NCBI GenBank assembly: GCA_018343915.1
Contig: JABRWF010000008.1
Coordinates: forward strand, 62,001 to 126,000
Reading direction: 5' to 3'
DNA: 64,000 bases
Origin: Agroathelia rolfsii
Taxonomy: Eukaryota; Basidiomycota; Agaricomycetes; Amylocorticiales; Amylocorticiaceae
Shown: positions 44,287 through 56,133 of the stretch, piece by piece
How the letters are laid out: each line of letters begins with the position of its first letter
Position numbering within the stretch: the first letter of the stretch is position 1
Program-made: the position numbers and the translations under genes
The notes under the pieces: model-generated
Database searches by the model: none
Seen by the model: the letters and a program-made list of their open reading frames with translations, nothing else
Told to the model about the DNA's origin: nothing

Positions 44287-44818
44287 AATGTCAAGAGCAC
44301 ACCTACCTCTTGTCACCAAAACTTAACTAGTGTCTACGTCAACCCCTGTAAGGTGCAGGGTAGCTAGTAAGGCTGTTTTACAACTCCTAAGACCTAGGAT
44401 ACGTGGGTGTACACTTCCTTGCCCGGTCTCTGCTATCACGCAACTTCTAGCTTTTCAATCACCAGGTGTTACTCCAAGCTTACTAAGCTTTCACACAAGG
44501 TCTATTGTCAAGACAAGAGGTATCTTGTGTATGCGGATATGGGTGCGATGTATCTTAACCGCAACAAACGCAGGGCGACGCCTTTGTTTGCTTGAGTGCA
44601 CTAAGCACTATGTGGTGTATACAGCGATATAAATGGTCAGCCAAAGGCCCGGACCTATCTTATGCATGCTAACAAAAGAGGAGTACAAAGCAACCTCTTT
44701 AACTACTGTAGCACGGAGCACACAGTAACCCTCTAGCACAAAGCCTAAGGGATTTTTGAAGGGGATAGAGAGAGAGAGAGGGAGAGACAGGTAGTCACAC
44801 CTCTAAGAGATGAGGGCT

Positions 44819-44878
44819 CTGAAGGCGAAGTTTTTATTATGTCAGCATTTACTTAATACAAAGCACTACTGTGCTTAC
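44819..44878 (-). other. Candidate leader intron in the C LTR (GT-AG)
   Basis: TAG|GTAAGC, branch CTGAC and TTCAG define 60 nt, starting 23 nt after the predicted transcript start. The C solo LTR at 56134 has CTAAC as branch. Confidence 0.5.
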
Positions 44879-44890
44879 CTAAAGGCAAAG

Positions 44891-44936
44891 AGAACGAATC
44901 TGAGGTCTTCAGGTAGAGGCACTATAGGGTTATATA
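44891..44936 (-). promoter_or_regulatory. C LTR core promoter and predicted transcript start
   Basis: TATATAA (from 44936, minus strand) is 35 nt upstream of AGATTCGTTCT (44901-44891). Confidence 0.72.
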
Positions 44937-45270
44937 CTAATTCTACCTGGTCTGTGCGCAGTTACATGGTCTGTGCGCAGTAATGCTAAGTATGGCGTGA
45001 TATTGCGCCATTATTTATTATAATGAGTCTGAAGTGGTATTATGATCCGGACCCATGTTCTAGACTCTGCTTACATGATATGTCACATGACTAGTGGTCA
45101 CATGATGGCCAGTCACATGGTCGACTGGTCACATGACTGCTTAGTCATCAAAGTGTGTGCTTACGTAATATACAATATATACATCAAAAAATAGAGAAAA
45201 ATTAGGAAAAATTCAGAAAAATAGTGAAAAATTCGAAATAAAATTATAATACAACGAGCGACTCGTAACA

Positions 45271-45388
45271 CATGGAACATAATGGGAATATGGAGGTGCT
45301 GTCCATGTGCACCAGAAATTGAAACAGAGTTTAAAGAAAGAAATGAAGAAAAGTGATTTGCAAGATAGGGGTCCACCGAAATGGCCCT
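45271..45388 (-). pseudogene. A6 pol piece: start of protease region
   Basis: Encodes HFSSFLSLNSVSISGAHGQ and HIPIMFH on the minus strand and ends at the A7 insertion (duplication GCCCT) in the GGGCC of the frameshift hairpin. Confidence 0.82.
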
Positions 45389-46243
45389 TGTCAAGGGTAT
45401 ACTCCTTGACTCTTGAGAATTCGTGGGACAACTCCCTCAAATATTTTTTAAGTCCAAGACTGCCCTTCTTAACACTAAGTATACGTGAAGTACCTAAATG
45501 CAAGTATTCCCATAGCTATCACACCCTTATATCTATTGAAGGGGGACCGGGTACTTTCTTAGCTTGCACTTAATCGTTGCTCTTACGTTTCACACGTACA
45601 CGTGAGGGGATTTGCACCGCCTCCAAGTAAGGGATATGGGAGAGAAAGGAAAGGGGAGTGGGCTAGGACGAAGGGGCCTAGGCCTGAGAGATGAGTATCC
45701 TGAAGGCAAAGATATTATTTAGTAATCAATTTTATGGAATACAAACTGTTTACTTGCCTGAAGGCGAAGAGGTCAAAGCTGAGCTCTTCAGGACAAGTTA
45801 CATGCACTATATATACTACTACTGAATGGTCCGTGCACAGCATTGATGGTCTGTGTGCAGAGGGAGATAGAAGTATAAAAGTGGCAATGCAGGGGAAGAT
45901 CTTTTAACCTAACTCCACCGGGCATCCGTGTGGAGATCCGTTTCTGGACCAGTACCGGTAACCATTAGGAATTGATCAGGGAAGGAAGTCTTGTGTTCCT
46001 AGGCTGTGCGTGATGGTGAAATGGAAGTTTGCACAGCCCCGAGATTACTCCTGTGACATGCGGCTTGGAACACGTGAGGGCCAATCACATGACTACTGCA
46101 CTGCCCACAGTCCACGCCCTAAAGGGTAATTTTTATAAGAAAAATAGAAAAGGTGAAAAGAAAATACGATAACTAATTAAATACTGGTCCAAATAATACA
46201 AGAGAATAACCGAAAAATCGGCGAAAATTCCCTTCTCATGACA
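45389..46243 (-). repeat. 3' LTR of A7
   Basis: 855-bp family A LTR, minus strand, next to the polypurine tract. Its start motif is AGCTTTGACCT (45780-45770). Confidence 0.93.
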
Positions 46244-46254
46244 TTACCCCCTTC

Positions 46255-49200
46255 CTAAGGGGATTTCCTCCGGAACATCCCTAGTTCCCATGTTCCTCCG
46301 ATCCTTTCCGTTGTCTCCGTGAAATTTTCAATTGGTCAAAATGGTAAATCCGCAAAGACTGCAGCCGATAGGCGTTTAGGTGCTTTGGGGTTTTTCTTGT
46401 GGAATTCCTTGATCAGACGAGGGGCGTTGGTGATGTTCGCTTCCTTTTCCCATGAATCTTCTCCAGGATAACCCTTCCATTCGACCAAGTATTCTAATTT
46501 CTTCGTTCTTGGGCTTAGTCGGCTGTCTTTGATGCGCAGTACTTCATGCTCTTCTTCTCCTTCCACCTCGACGACTTCTGGAATGGGGGCAAGTGGCCTA
46601 GATTCTACTTGGACATGTGGCTTGATCAATGAAACATGGAAAACGTTGTGAATGGTCCATCTTTTTGGGATGGCGAGCCGGACTGCTCGGTTCCCAATAA
46701 GTTCAGTGATTTTGTAAGGGCCGATCCACTTAGCCGAGAGCTTCTTTGAGGGTTGGGCTAGCTTAATGTTTTCTGTGCTTAGCCAAACTTTGTTGCCTAC
46801 TGCATACTTAGGAACTTCCACGGCGTGTTTGTCAAAGAAGTATTTCATTCAATTTGCCGCATGGTCTAAAGCTGCCTTAGCATCTTCCTGTAATTCCTTG
46901 ACCTTTTCTGTCCATAGCTGTGCTCCTTCTGTACTTGGGATCCCTACTGTTGTTAGGTTCATGCGTGGGGAGAATCTGTAGTTCATTTCGAAGGGGGAAG
47001 CTCCTGTCGATGCTTGCTGCCAATTGTTGAGCGCAAATTCTGCCAATGGAAGAAGACCGGCCCAGTTATCTTGCCAGTGGGAGACGTAATTTCAAAGGTA
47101 TACTTCGACTTCCTGGTTGAGACATTCCGTTTGGCCATTAGACTGTGGGTGATAGGCGGTTGAAAGGGATGTCTTGATTTCCAAACACTTGTGGATTTCC
47201 TTCATGACTTTTCCAGCAAATTGGGGTCCTCGGTCCAAAGTCCATTGCTTTGGTAAGCCGTGGAGTCTGAATATGTTGGCCAAGTATAGGTCCGCCATTT
47301 CAGAAGCCGTGATTGCTTCTACGCAAGGAATTAGGTGGCACATCTTGGTTAGCCTATCTACTACTACTAAAATGGAGTCGAAGCCTTGGGATTCTGGGAG
47401 TTTAATGATCATATCCGAGGTAACATGTTCCCAGGGTCGTTCCGGAGTTGGCAGAGGGGCTAAGGGTCCTACTGGCATAGATCTAGATGTCTTTGAGGTG
47501 AGGCAACTGGGACAGGAGGCTACGTAATCATTGACTGCTTTCATAAGACCGGGCCACCAATAGTTTCTTGAGACCAGTTCTAGAGTCTTGTGCCGTCCTG
47601 GGTGACCAGCTGCTGGTAAATCGTGGCAAAGACGGATGATGTCATTTTGTAAAACGGTGTCGCAAGGTACATAGACTTTTCTGAGGTGTAGGATTAAGCC
47701 GTTTTCCTCGTTCCATTCTTCAAGACCCTTTTGCAGTTTGACCGGGCCCAGCTCTTTGACCATTCCTAGGGCGTTTGCGATCTCAGCATCCTTTGCCTTG
47801 CTTCTGATTTGATCTAAGATTCCTTTTTCTCCTTGGACTTCTACGTGGCCTCTTCTAGCGGCATTGATTCGGAAGAGTTTGGGGTCCAGGACAACCTGAT
47901 CCAAGTTGTCTTCCTCATTAGATTGTTGAAAGTCTGGTCGGCAAGATAGGGGGTTGGCCCGGCCGTTCTCGGATCCTCGGAGATAAGAGATCGTAAACTG
48001 GAACTCGGAAAGGAAAAGGGACCATCTTGCTTGTCGTCTGGTCAGGTTTTGAGCTGTTTTCTAATATTCCAGGTTCTTGTGATCAGTTCGGATTTCAAAG
48101 GGGTGGGGAAGACCAATGAGGTAGTGCCGCCAAGCGTCTAGAGCCCTGATGATCCCTAACATTTCCTTATCCCAGATGTCATAATTTCGTTCAGCATCGT
48201 TCATGGCTTGGAACAAGAATGCGATTGGTCTCCAGGAGTTGTCTTTTTGCTTTTAAAGCAGGACTGCTCCAGTGGCAAAGTTAGAGGCATTGGTTTCCAG
48301 TCGGGTTTCTGCAGTTTGGGAATATGCTCCAAGTACTGGTGCAGAGGTGAAGGCCTTCTTCAGATTGTCAAAAGCTTCCTGTTCTTCTTGTCCCCATTTC
48401 CATTCAGTCTTGCCAGTTAAGCAATCAAGTGGTTTACATATTTGTGCAAAGTTTCGGATAAACCGCCGGTAGTAGTTGGTGAGACTGTGGAAGTGTCGGA
48501 CGTCTGAGACTTTTTGGGGTGTCGGCCATTCTAAGACTGCTTTAACCTTTTCCGGAGTCATTCGGATCGAACCAAAGGAGATTAGAGTACCTAAGATATC
48601 TACTTCGGGGGTGTCGTATTCGAACTTTTCCAAGTTTGCAAAGAGGTCATTTGATTTGAGGATCCCCAATACTTCTAATACTCGTGCCCGTAATTCTGGT
48701 TCCGTTTGTGCTCTGATAATGATGTCATCAATGTAATGCACTAACCATCCCATCTGGTTGAGCTTGTAAAACAAGTCATCCATCATGGTTTGCATTGTTG
48801 CTGGTATGTTGCATAGTCCAAAGGTCATGACCGTAGGTTCAAATAACCCTTTATTGGTTATAAAAGCGGCCTTGTGCTCATCGCCTTCCCAAATTCGAAT
48901 GTTATTGAACCCCCATCTTAGATCAATTTTACAGAATGTCCTGAACTTGGTCATTTTGTCTTGGAGTTCAGAGATAAGGGGGAGGGGATATGCATTTTTG
49001 ATTGTCTCGGCATTGAGCTTTCGGTAGTCTTGAACCGGACAAAGTGAACCATTCTTTTTCGGAACAAAGAACATGGGGGCGGCAATAGGGCTCTCCGATT
49101 TCCTAATATATCCCTTTTCGAGGTTCTCCTTGAGGTAATCGACCAGTGCCTCTTCTTCTTTGATGGATAAGGGGTAGGCCTTGCTTCTTTGGAGTTGCGC

Positions 49201-49793
49201 ACCGTCCTTGAGTTCAATTTTGTGGTCCCAGGGTTTCCTGAGTGGGAGTCTCTGGGAGGCTTCTTTAGAGAAGACAGATGCGTACTCAGATGCCCATTCT
49301 GGTAAAAGACTAGAGGCAATGGTTATTTGGTCAGGGTGTGTTATTTTTCCTGCGGACCAGTCGATTACCGGGTTCTCCAACCGGAGCCAGTCAATCTCTA
49401 GGATTACATTCTCAGGGCCAATGTCAGTGATTAAGAACGGAAGTTTCTTCCGTATTCCTCTAATGCTTGTTTCTAGAAGAGCAATTTCTTGTATTTCTCC
49501 CTGCGTATTCAAGGTATTATCTATATTGTGTACAGGAATAGGACGTGGTAATTTTTTTGTTTTTATGTTATTTTCTTTAATGAATTGGGAATGAATAAAA
49601 GAAGAGGAGGTACCAGAGTCTATCATTGCTAATGTTACGAGAGAGGAAAAGTATCCATGGAACATGATGGGAATATGAAGGTACTGTCCATGCGCACCAG
49701 AAATAGAAACAGAATTACAAGAAAGAAAAGAAGAAAAACGATTTGACAAGTAAGGGTCGGCCGAAATGGCCCTTTCCGTTGACCCTTCTAAAA
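46255..49793 (-). pseudogene. pol: A7 pol, five nonsense codons
   Basis: All domains are present: protease AMIDSGTSSSFIHS, RT VHYIDDIIIRAQTE, RNase H, integrase (CPSCLTSK; TSDMIIKL; TLDRGPQFA; SNGQTECLNQE), chromodomain LEYLVEWKGYPGEDSWE. One frame runs throughout, broken at 48253-48255 (TAA), 48061-48063 (TAG, Trp in A3), 47092-47094 (TGA), 46849-46851 (TGA) and 46336-46338 (TGA). The three TGA codons replace Arg of A3. Confidence 0.9.
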
Positions 49794-51251
49794 ACCCACT
49801 TTATCTTTAAAAGCGGCTAACGCCATCGCCTGTTGTTCTACAAGAGCCTGTAGATCGGCCATCGTCATCGTAGATACACCCTCATTAATGTCGTCGGAGG
49901 CTGCAGAGGTCCCTAGTTGATCCGCGGAAGGGGGGGCTAGAGACAAGGTCATGGTTGCTTGGACCCTTGGTCTAGATCCTTGGTACCTTGAAACTCGAGG
50001 GTTCGTGCAGTTGGAGGCAAAGTGCCCCCATTGTTGGCAATTATAGCACTGCACGGTGCTCAGGTCCCTAGGAGGGCGACGGCTTCCTTGTGATACTGTT
50101 GGGGCTAGAGGGGTAGGTGCTTGTGCCGCATTGATAGTGATCGGGTTTGCTGCCATCCCCTGATTTTGGAAGCGGGGTCGAGGCTTCCAGCCATCCATCC
50201 AGATTCCTGCATCACGTAGTCCTTCCTCAGCGTCCACTGCTGCTTCCATCAAATGCTCTAAGGAGTCCCGACGTTCTTTTGGGTATCCGCTAATGATGCC
50301 TCTGATTTTTGGGGATAGGGCCTGCCAATAGCGGACACAAAGGTCTTCTCCTGACAACTTGGTCTGGTTGGCAAGAGTGGAAAAGGCAGCCGTGAAGTCT
50401 ACTACAGAAGAGGTGCCTTGTTTCAGATCCTGCAGCTTTTGGAGGGCAATCCTCCCAAAATCTCTTGCACCATATAGAGCCTTGAATTTGGCATAGAGGT
50501 CCTTTTCAAAGTTGAACCCCTTTGTGTCAATCACGTCATCAAATTTTTGACTCCAAGCCTTTGGAGCTCCTTCTAACAGGCCCATGAAGTAGCGCGCTTT
50601 TGTGTAGTCAGAGGCATATATCCTTGGGTTGAGTTTGATGTGATTTTCGAACCCAAAGATGAAGGACTGGTACTTTGACCAATCGCCTGACCATTTTTCT
50701 GGGGCCTGCCCGATCTCTTTTGGAGTAGATGACGCAGCGACAGTAGCGGGGGCCGGTTGTTCTCTTTCGAGCAGGTTGGCGAAGCGGGCCTGCGTTTCCT
50801 GCATTTGTTCCATAGAATTTTGAATTCGGGCCTAATTAGCCTGAAGAAGTGCCAGGATCTGGCCTAATTCTTGTGGAAGCAACATTTCTTCTTTGATAGG
50901 AGGGGAGGCTTCGCGCTTCTTTTCTCGGCGGCGCTCTCGACGGCTTTTGGATAGAGAAGGGTGCGGTACAATAGGCGATTCGGGGTACGAAGCTTCCGTA
51001 GTGTAGCGGCGGCGGAAATCAGAGGGGGAGGGGTATTCAGAGGGAGCTTCTTCTTCCCCTTCTGGTGTCTTAGGTGGGGAGGCTTGCGTTGATACGGCTT
51101 CTTCCCCTGATTCCTCTTCTTCTTCTGATGGGTGCGGAGCGGAGCTTGACGCAACTTCTTTGGTAACTTCTGGTGGAGAGGCGGTGGCTTTGGTTGCCCA
51201 CGGGACCGGGACTTCTTTTGGCTTATAGGAGGTTCCTTTACGTGTGCTCAT
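49788..51251 (-). pseudogene. gag: A7 gag, one nonsense codon
   Basis: ATG at 51251 (MSTRKGTSYKPKEVPVPW). Same layout as A3 gag: acidic N-terminus, coiled-coil segment, core (SGDWSKYQSFIFGFENH), CCHC knuckle CYNCQQWGHFASNC. TAG at 50832-50834 replaces Gln in QANQARIQ. It keeps the Trp that A3 has lost at 13279. Confidence 0.9.
49791..49797 (-). promoter_or_regulatory. A7 -1 frameshift heptamer
   Basis: GGGTTTT on the minus strand followed by TAG. GGGTC and GACCC flank the inner GGCC-ATTTC-GGCC hairpin as in A3. Confidence 0.75.
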
Positions 51252-51717
51252 TCACAGAGCAAGGGATGCATTCTTCTTTGTCACCGGTGGTCGTACCGGT
51301 TTCTAAATGTGGATGACGGGATTTTTCTTCTTCAACTGGGGCTAGAGCTCGCCCGTAATGTAGTCACGCAAATCACACAAAAGTTTGTAATGGCAGGGGG
51401 GGGGTGGGAAAGGCGCCACTTGCACTTAGAGATAATAAACTTTAATCCCCAAGGGGGACTCCTAGAACGCTAAGTGTGTTAGGCTTATGTTGCGCTTCGG
51501 ATACAGCCAGGAAATCACGTGGAACGTACACGTTATTCCTGTCTAGACGGAGTTGTAAGTGGGCTTTGGAGGGCCTCACACAATTGCTTTCCGAAGTAGT
51601 TTATCTCTTATGCACTCAGAAATTGTATGTATGTGTAAAAGGAAGAAATGGGGTGCTCTTCAAAAGCAATTGTCACTTGCTTCTTCTTAGACCGCAGGAG
51701 TCCAAGGGATACCTGGT
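51252..51717 (-). other. A7 5' untranslated leader
   Basis: Leader between gag and primer-binding site, collinear with that of A3, with a C-rich run (minus strand) near 51395. I see no credible gene. Confidence 0.5.
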
Positions 51718-51728
51718 AGCTTTGACCT
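51718..51728 (-). other. A7 primer-binding site, self-priming type
   Basis: AGGTCAAAGCT on the minus strand. It matches the start motif of the 3' LTR perfectly and that of its own 5' LTR (52112-52122) except for one C/T difference. Confidence 0.65.
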
Positions 51729-51730
51729 AA

Positions 51731-52585
51731 TGTTAAGGGTACACTCCTTGACTCTTGAGAATTCGTGGGACAACTCCCTCAAATATCTTTTAAGTCCAAG
51801 ACTGCCCTTCTTAACACTAAGTATACATGAAGTACCTAAATGCAAGTGTTCCCACAGCTATCACATCCTTATATCTATTGAAGGGGGACCGGGTACTTTC
51901 TTAGCTTGCACTTAACCGTTGCTCTTACGTTTCACACACACACGTGAGGGGATTTGCACCGCCTCCAAGTAAGGGATATGGGAGAGAAAGGAAAGGGGAG
52001 TGGGCTAGGACGAAGGGGCCTAGGCCTGAGAGATGAGTACCCTGAAGGCGAAGATATTATTTAGTAATCAATTTTATAGAATACAAACCGTTTACTTGCC
52101 TAAAGGCGAAGAGGTCGAAGCTGAGCTCTTCAGGACAAGTTACATGCACTATATATACTACTACTGAATGGTCCGTGCGCAGCATTGATGGTCTGTGTGC
52201 AGAGGGAGATAGAAGTATGAAAGTGGCAATGCAGGGGAAGATCTTTTAACCTAACTCTACCGGGCATCCGTGTGGAGATCCGTTTCCGGACCAGTACCAG
52301 TAACCATTAGGAATTGATCAGGGAAGGAAGTCTTGTGTTCCTAGGCTGTGCATGATGGTGAAATGGAAGTTCGCACAGCCCTGAGATTACTCCTGTGACA
52401 TGCGGCTTGGAACACGTAAGGGCCAATCACATGACTACTGCACTGCCCACAGTCCACGCCCTAAAGGGTAATTTTTATAAGAAAAATAGAAAAGGTGAAA
52501 AGAAAATACGATAACTAATTAAATACTGGTCCAAATAATACAAGAGAATAACCGAAAAATCAGCGAAAATTCCCTTCTCATGACA
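51731..52585 (-). repeat. 5' LTR of A7
   Basis: 855-bp LTR. Its inner end has changed from CTTGACA to CTTAACA. Confidence 0.93.
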
Positions 52586-53489
52586 GCCCTTTCCATTGAC
52601 TCTTCTAAAAACCCGCCTTATCTTTGAAGGTGGCAAGTGCCATGGCCTGCTGCTCTACTAGTGCTTGCAAATTGGCTATTGTCATTGTAGAGGTGCCCTC
52701 ATTGATGTCATCAGAAGCTGCTGAGGTCCCTAGTTGATCTATGGAAGGTGCAGCCAGAGAGGAAGTCATGGTTGCTTGGACCCTTGGTCTGGATCCCTGA
52801 TACCTTGAGACTCAAGGATTGGTGCAGTTGGAGGCGAAATGCCCCCATTGTTAGCAGTTGTAGCACTGCACTGTGCTCAAGTCCCTAGGTGGGTGATGAC
52901 TTCCTTATGCTATTGTTGGGGTTGCAGCGGTAGGCAAGGCTTGTGCCGCATTGATAGTAATTGGATTGGCCGCTGTCCCTTGATTTTGGAAGCGAGGCCT
53001 CAGTTTCCATCCATCAGTCCACACCCCGGCATTACATAGACCTTCCTCAGCATCCACGGCGGCTTCCATTAGGTGTTCTAGGGTGTCCCTCCGCTCCTTA
53101 GGATATCCACCAATTACTCCTTTTATTTTAAGAGACAGAGCCTGCCAATAACGGACCCTTTGGTCTTCTCCTAACAGCTTGGTTTAGTTGGCCAGGATAG
53201 AAAACATTGCGGTGAAGTCTGCAACCGATGATGTGCCTTGCTTAAGGTCTTGCAATTTTTGAAGGGCGATTCTTCCAAAATCCCTTGCTCTATAGAGGGC
53301 TTTGAACCTGGCATAGAGATCCTTTTCAAAGTTAAATCCTTTCGTGTCGATTAGGTCATCAAACTTTTGGCTTTATGCCTTTGGGGCACCCTCCAATAAT
53401 CCAACAAAATATCTGGCCTTTGTTTGGTCAGAAGCGTAAATCCTTGGGTTGAGCTTGATGTAGTTCTCGAACCCAAAGATGAACAATTG
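52586..53489 (-). pseudogene. A6 gag piece: core and zinc knuckle
   Basis: Minus-strand gag C-terminal two thirds, collinear with A7 gag. The frameshift heptamer survives at 52608-52614. The zinc knuckle and core are broken by several stop codons, for example in the knuckle near 52850 and near 53186. It ends at the B solo LTR (duplication AATTG). Confidence 0.82.
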
Positions 53490-54500
53490 TGTTAAGGCTT
53501 GCGCGCTTGACTAATCCAACAAGCACAACCTTCTGTAAGGTACAAAGGCGGGCCGTAAGGCCAGGTTTTATGTGCGTTACTTGGTTGGATATATATCAGG
53601 AACCCACGTGCTCCCGTTGCTGCTCTTTGTAATAGTCCACCTAATTGACTACTTTGCTAGGCTAGTGATTGGTACTCCAGACAGAAGTCTTCCCGTGTAC
53701 TTTGCTTTGCATCAAATAGTCTCTTATGCGGTTCTTACTCGAGACAGGTGGCTTAGCCCACCGTGGTCTGCATAATTCCTGCAAGGACTTGTTACTGCCT
53801 TGACCAGAATGAACTGGATTTTATCACACGCAATGCCCCTTGTGTATTGGGGACTTATGACTTATCTAGTCCTCTGAGGCTAGGACTACGTATGCTATCT
53901 AGATGCCCTTAAGGCCTTACACTAAATAGAGGAATAGAGAGAGAGGAGAGAGATGTGGGCTAGGACGGAAAAGCAAGCCTGAAGGCGAGGTTATATTAGT
54001 GTTTTTATGTAAGCATACAAGCGGGGGGGTACCCTTACCTGAAGGCGAGGAGGTCGAAGCTAAGGTTCAGGTAAGGGCTACAGGTTTGTATTTATACATA
54101 AAATGAAGGGCCCATGCGCAGCCTCGATGGTCTGTGCGCAGTGGGGTTTGTAAGCGGAAATGACTAGAATGCAGGGGCAGTGCTTTGTGCCTAAGTCCGA
54201 TGAGCAACTGATCAGAATGATGAGTCTAGTACTCCTTAGTAATCGCATAGTGATTGGAACGACCCTGGTTCCTGAGTCTAGACCTTTTTGATGAAAAGGA
54301 ATGATCTAGACTCCGCCTTCCTAATATACTCTTGTCACGAGCACTCCTGTCACGTGGGGCTAACACAGCCAGTCACACGCGTGCCAAGATGTTGCCTGCA
54401 AGGTATTTCATTCATATCTCAATCAATAAAAATCGTAAAAATATAAGAAAAATATGTACATGTCCATAAAGAAAAGGCGAAAAATATTCAACTCATAACA
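53490..54500 (-). mobile_element. Solo LTR, Gypsy family B, in A6 gag
   Basis: 1011 bp, with a perfect target duplication AATTG (53485-53489 and 54501-54505). The inner end reads TTAACA instead of TTGACA. Confidence 0.92.
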
Positions 54501-54508
54501 AATTGGTA

Positions 54509-54717
54509 TACTGAGTGACAAAACCGTCTCAATGTTTGCATTTTTTACAATTTTTGATCTATATCTCCAGAAATAAAATACTTAAAATTATACTAAAAAT
54601 ACTCCTATCAAGTATACCATATCTGCTTTAAATCGAGCCCTAGATCATGTGATTTGGTCAATAAACCATAGAGTTATGTATTATTCTTTCAAGGGGTATC
54701 ATTGAGACAGTTTTGTT
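54509..54717 (+). repeat. Left terminal inverted repeat of the Tc1-type element
   Basis: 209 bp, begins TACTGAGTGAC. It matches the complement of the right repeat, which begins CACTAAGTGAC. Confidence 0.93.
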
Positions 54718-54870
54718 GCCACTTAATTGAAATATACTTTTTATAGTAAAACACAAGTTATACTATACTAATTATGTAAGCAGTGCGACCACACATTTAA
54801 ATACCCCCTATTTAGTACAAATAAACACAAACAACTCTTAAACTGCTACTACCATCATCTCTATACTACT

Positions 54871-55887
54871 ATGAAACCTTTATCCAATCAATAAGTCCTT
54901 GATATTATCTGCTTGCTTAATAAACATCATTCTGCTAGGGATATTGCTAAAGCTACTGGTGTATCCCATTCTTCTGTTAGCAGAATATGTTCTAAACACT
55001 GTCCCCACCTTTCTAAAAGCTTAGGAGGCCGTCCCTCTAAGCTTTCCTCTACTGCTATACGCCATTCCATCCGTCTTATTAGCTCTGGTCAGGCTGATAC
55101 TGCTATGGATGTGACTAAAGCCCTTAAAAACACACTTGGGGAGTCTGTGTCTACCCAAACCATGTGTAGGAGACTAAGGGAGCAGGGTTTAAAGGCTGTA
55201 ACCAAGAAAAAAAGTTCTAATCTTAAGCCTCATCATAAAAGGGCTAGATTAAACTTTGCTCTTGAGCACCAGCACTGGACTCTGGAGGACTGGAAGAGGG
55301 TGATCTGGTCTGATGAGACTAAGATCAATAGGATTGGGTCTGATGGAAGGAAATGGGTGTGGAAAAAGAAGGGAGAAGGGCTTAGTGATAGGTTGGTTCA
55401 GGGAACACAAAAGTTTGGTGGTGGAAACATTATATTGTGGGGATGTTTTGGATGGGATGGGGCTGGATATGCAACCAGGATTATTGGGAGAATGGACTCA
55501 GAAGTCTATGTGTCTATTTTAGAGGATGAACTCCAGGATAGTATGGAGTTATGGGGTAAAAATACTAACAATACTATATTTCAGCAGGATAATGACCCTA
55601 AACATAAGAGCAAACTAGCCATGAAATGGTTTGAAAACCATGAATTGGAAGTTATGGAGTGGCCTGCTAACTCCCCAGACCTTAATCCTATTGAGCATCT
55701 ATGGGATCACCTCAAAAGAAAGCTAGCAGACTATGATGAGCCTACATCATCACTTACTGGGCTTTGGGAGAGGATAGAGAAGGAGTGGGATGCTATTCCA
55801 GTATCTATTTGTCAAAAGTTGATTGAGAGTATGCCTAGAAGGGTGGCAGAGGTGATAAAAGCAAAAGGAGGATATACTAGATACTAA
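54871..55887 (+). pseudogene. Tc1/mariner DD34E transposase with an early stop codon
   Basis: The natural start is probably ATG 54871 (MKPLSNQ), giving 338 residues, usual for Tc1 transposases. Codon 8 is TAA (54892-54894), after which the frame is open to the stop at 55885-55887. Residues about 22-46 form a helix-turn-helix (SARDIAKATGVSHSSVSRI) that would bind the terminal repeats. The catalytic triad is Asp148 (WSDETK), Asp240 (FQQDNDPKH) and Glu275 (NPIEHLW), with exactly 34 residues between the last two. No ATG occurs soon after the stop (TTG 54913 is the next possible start), so the gene is probably inactive although its catalytic core is whole. Confidence 0.88.
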
Positions 55888-55920
55888 ATTTAACAAAATT
55901 TGTATTTTGAAAATGTTAGT

Positions 55921-56129
55921 AACAAAACTGTCTCAATGATACCCCTTGAAAGAATAATACATAACTCTATGGTTTATTGACCAAATCACATGACTCAGGG
56001 CTTGATTTAAAGCAGATATAGTATACTTGATAGGAGTATTTTTAGTATAATTTTAAGTATTTTATTTCTGGAGATATAGATCAAAAATTGTAAAAAATGC
56101 AAATATTGAGACGGTTTTGTCACTTAGTG
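55921..56129 (-). repeat. Right terminal inverted repeat of the Tc1-type element
   Basis: 209 bp, complementary to 54509-54717 with only a few differences. Confidence 0.93.
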
Positions 56130-56133
56130 TATT

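Larger units (their letters stand above)
38062..45270 (-). mobile_element. Full-length Gypsy chromovirus C
   Basis: This 7209-bp element has LTRs of 983 and 982 bp and a perfect target duplication CATGG (38057-38061 and 45271-45275). It is older than A3 and B: the LTRs differ at more sites, chiefly transitions. Gag and pol both carry disabling changes. Confidence 0.95.
44289..45270 (-). repeat. 5' LTR of C
   Basis: 982-bp LTR with promoter, candidate intron and terminal hairpin. Confidence 0.93.
45389..52585 (-). mobile_element. Full-length Gypsy chromovirus A7
   Basis: This 7197-bp element has 855-bp LTRs (45389-46243 and 51731-52585) and a perfect target duplication GCCCT (45384-45388 and 52586-52590) at the A6 gag-pol junction. 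It has complete gag-pol order but several nonsense codons. Confidence 0.95.
54509..56129 (+). mobile_element. Tc1-type DNA transposon with 209-bp inverted repeats
   Basis: A 1621-bp element between TA dinucleotides (54507-54508 and 56130-56131) in A6 gag. The terminal inverted repeats span 54509-54717 and 55921-56129 and are almost identical. Outer motif GACAAAACCGTCTCAATG (54517-54534) recurs inverted at the inner edge as CATTGAGACAGTTTTGTT (54700-54717). One transposase gene lies between. Confidence 0.95.
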
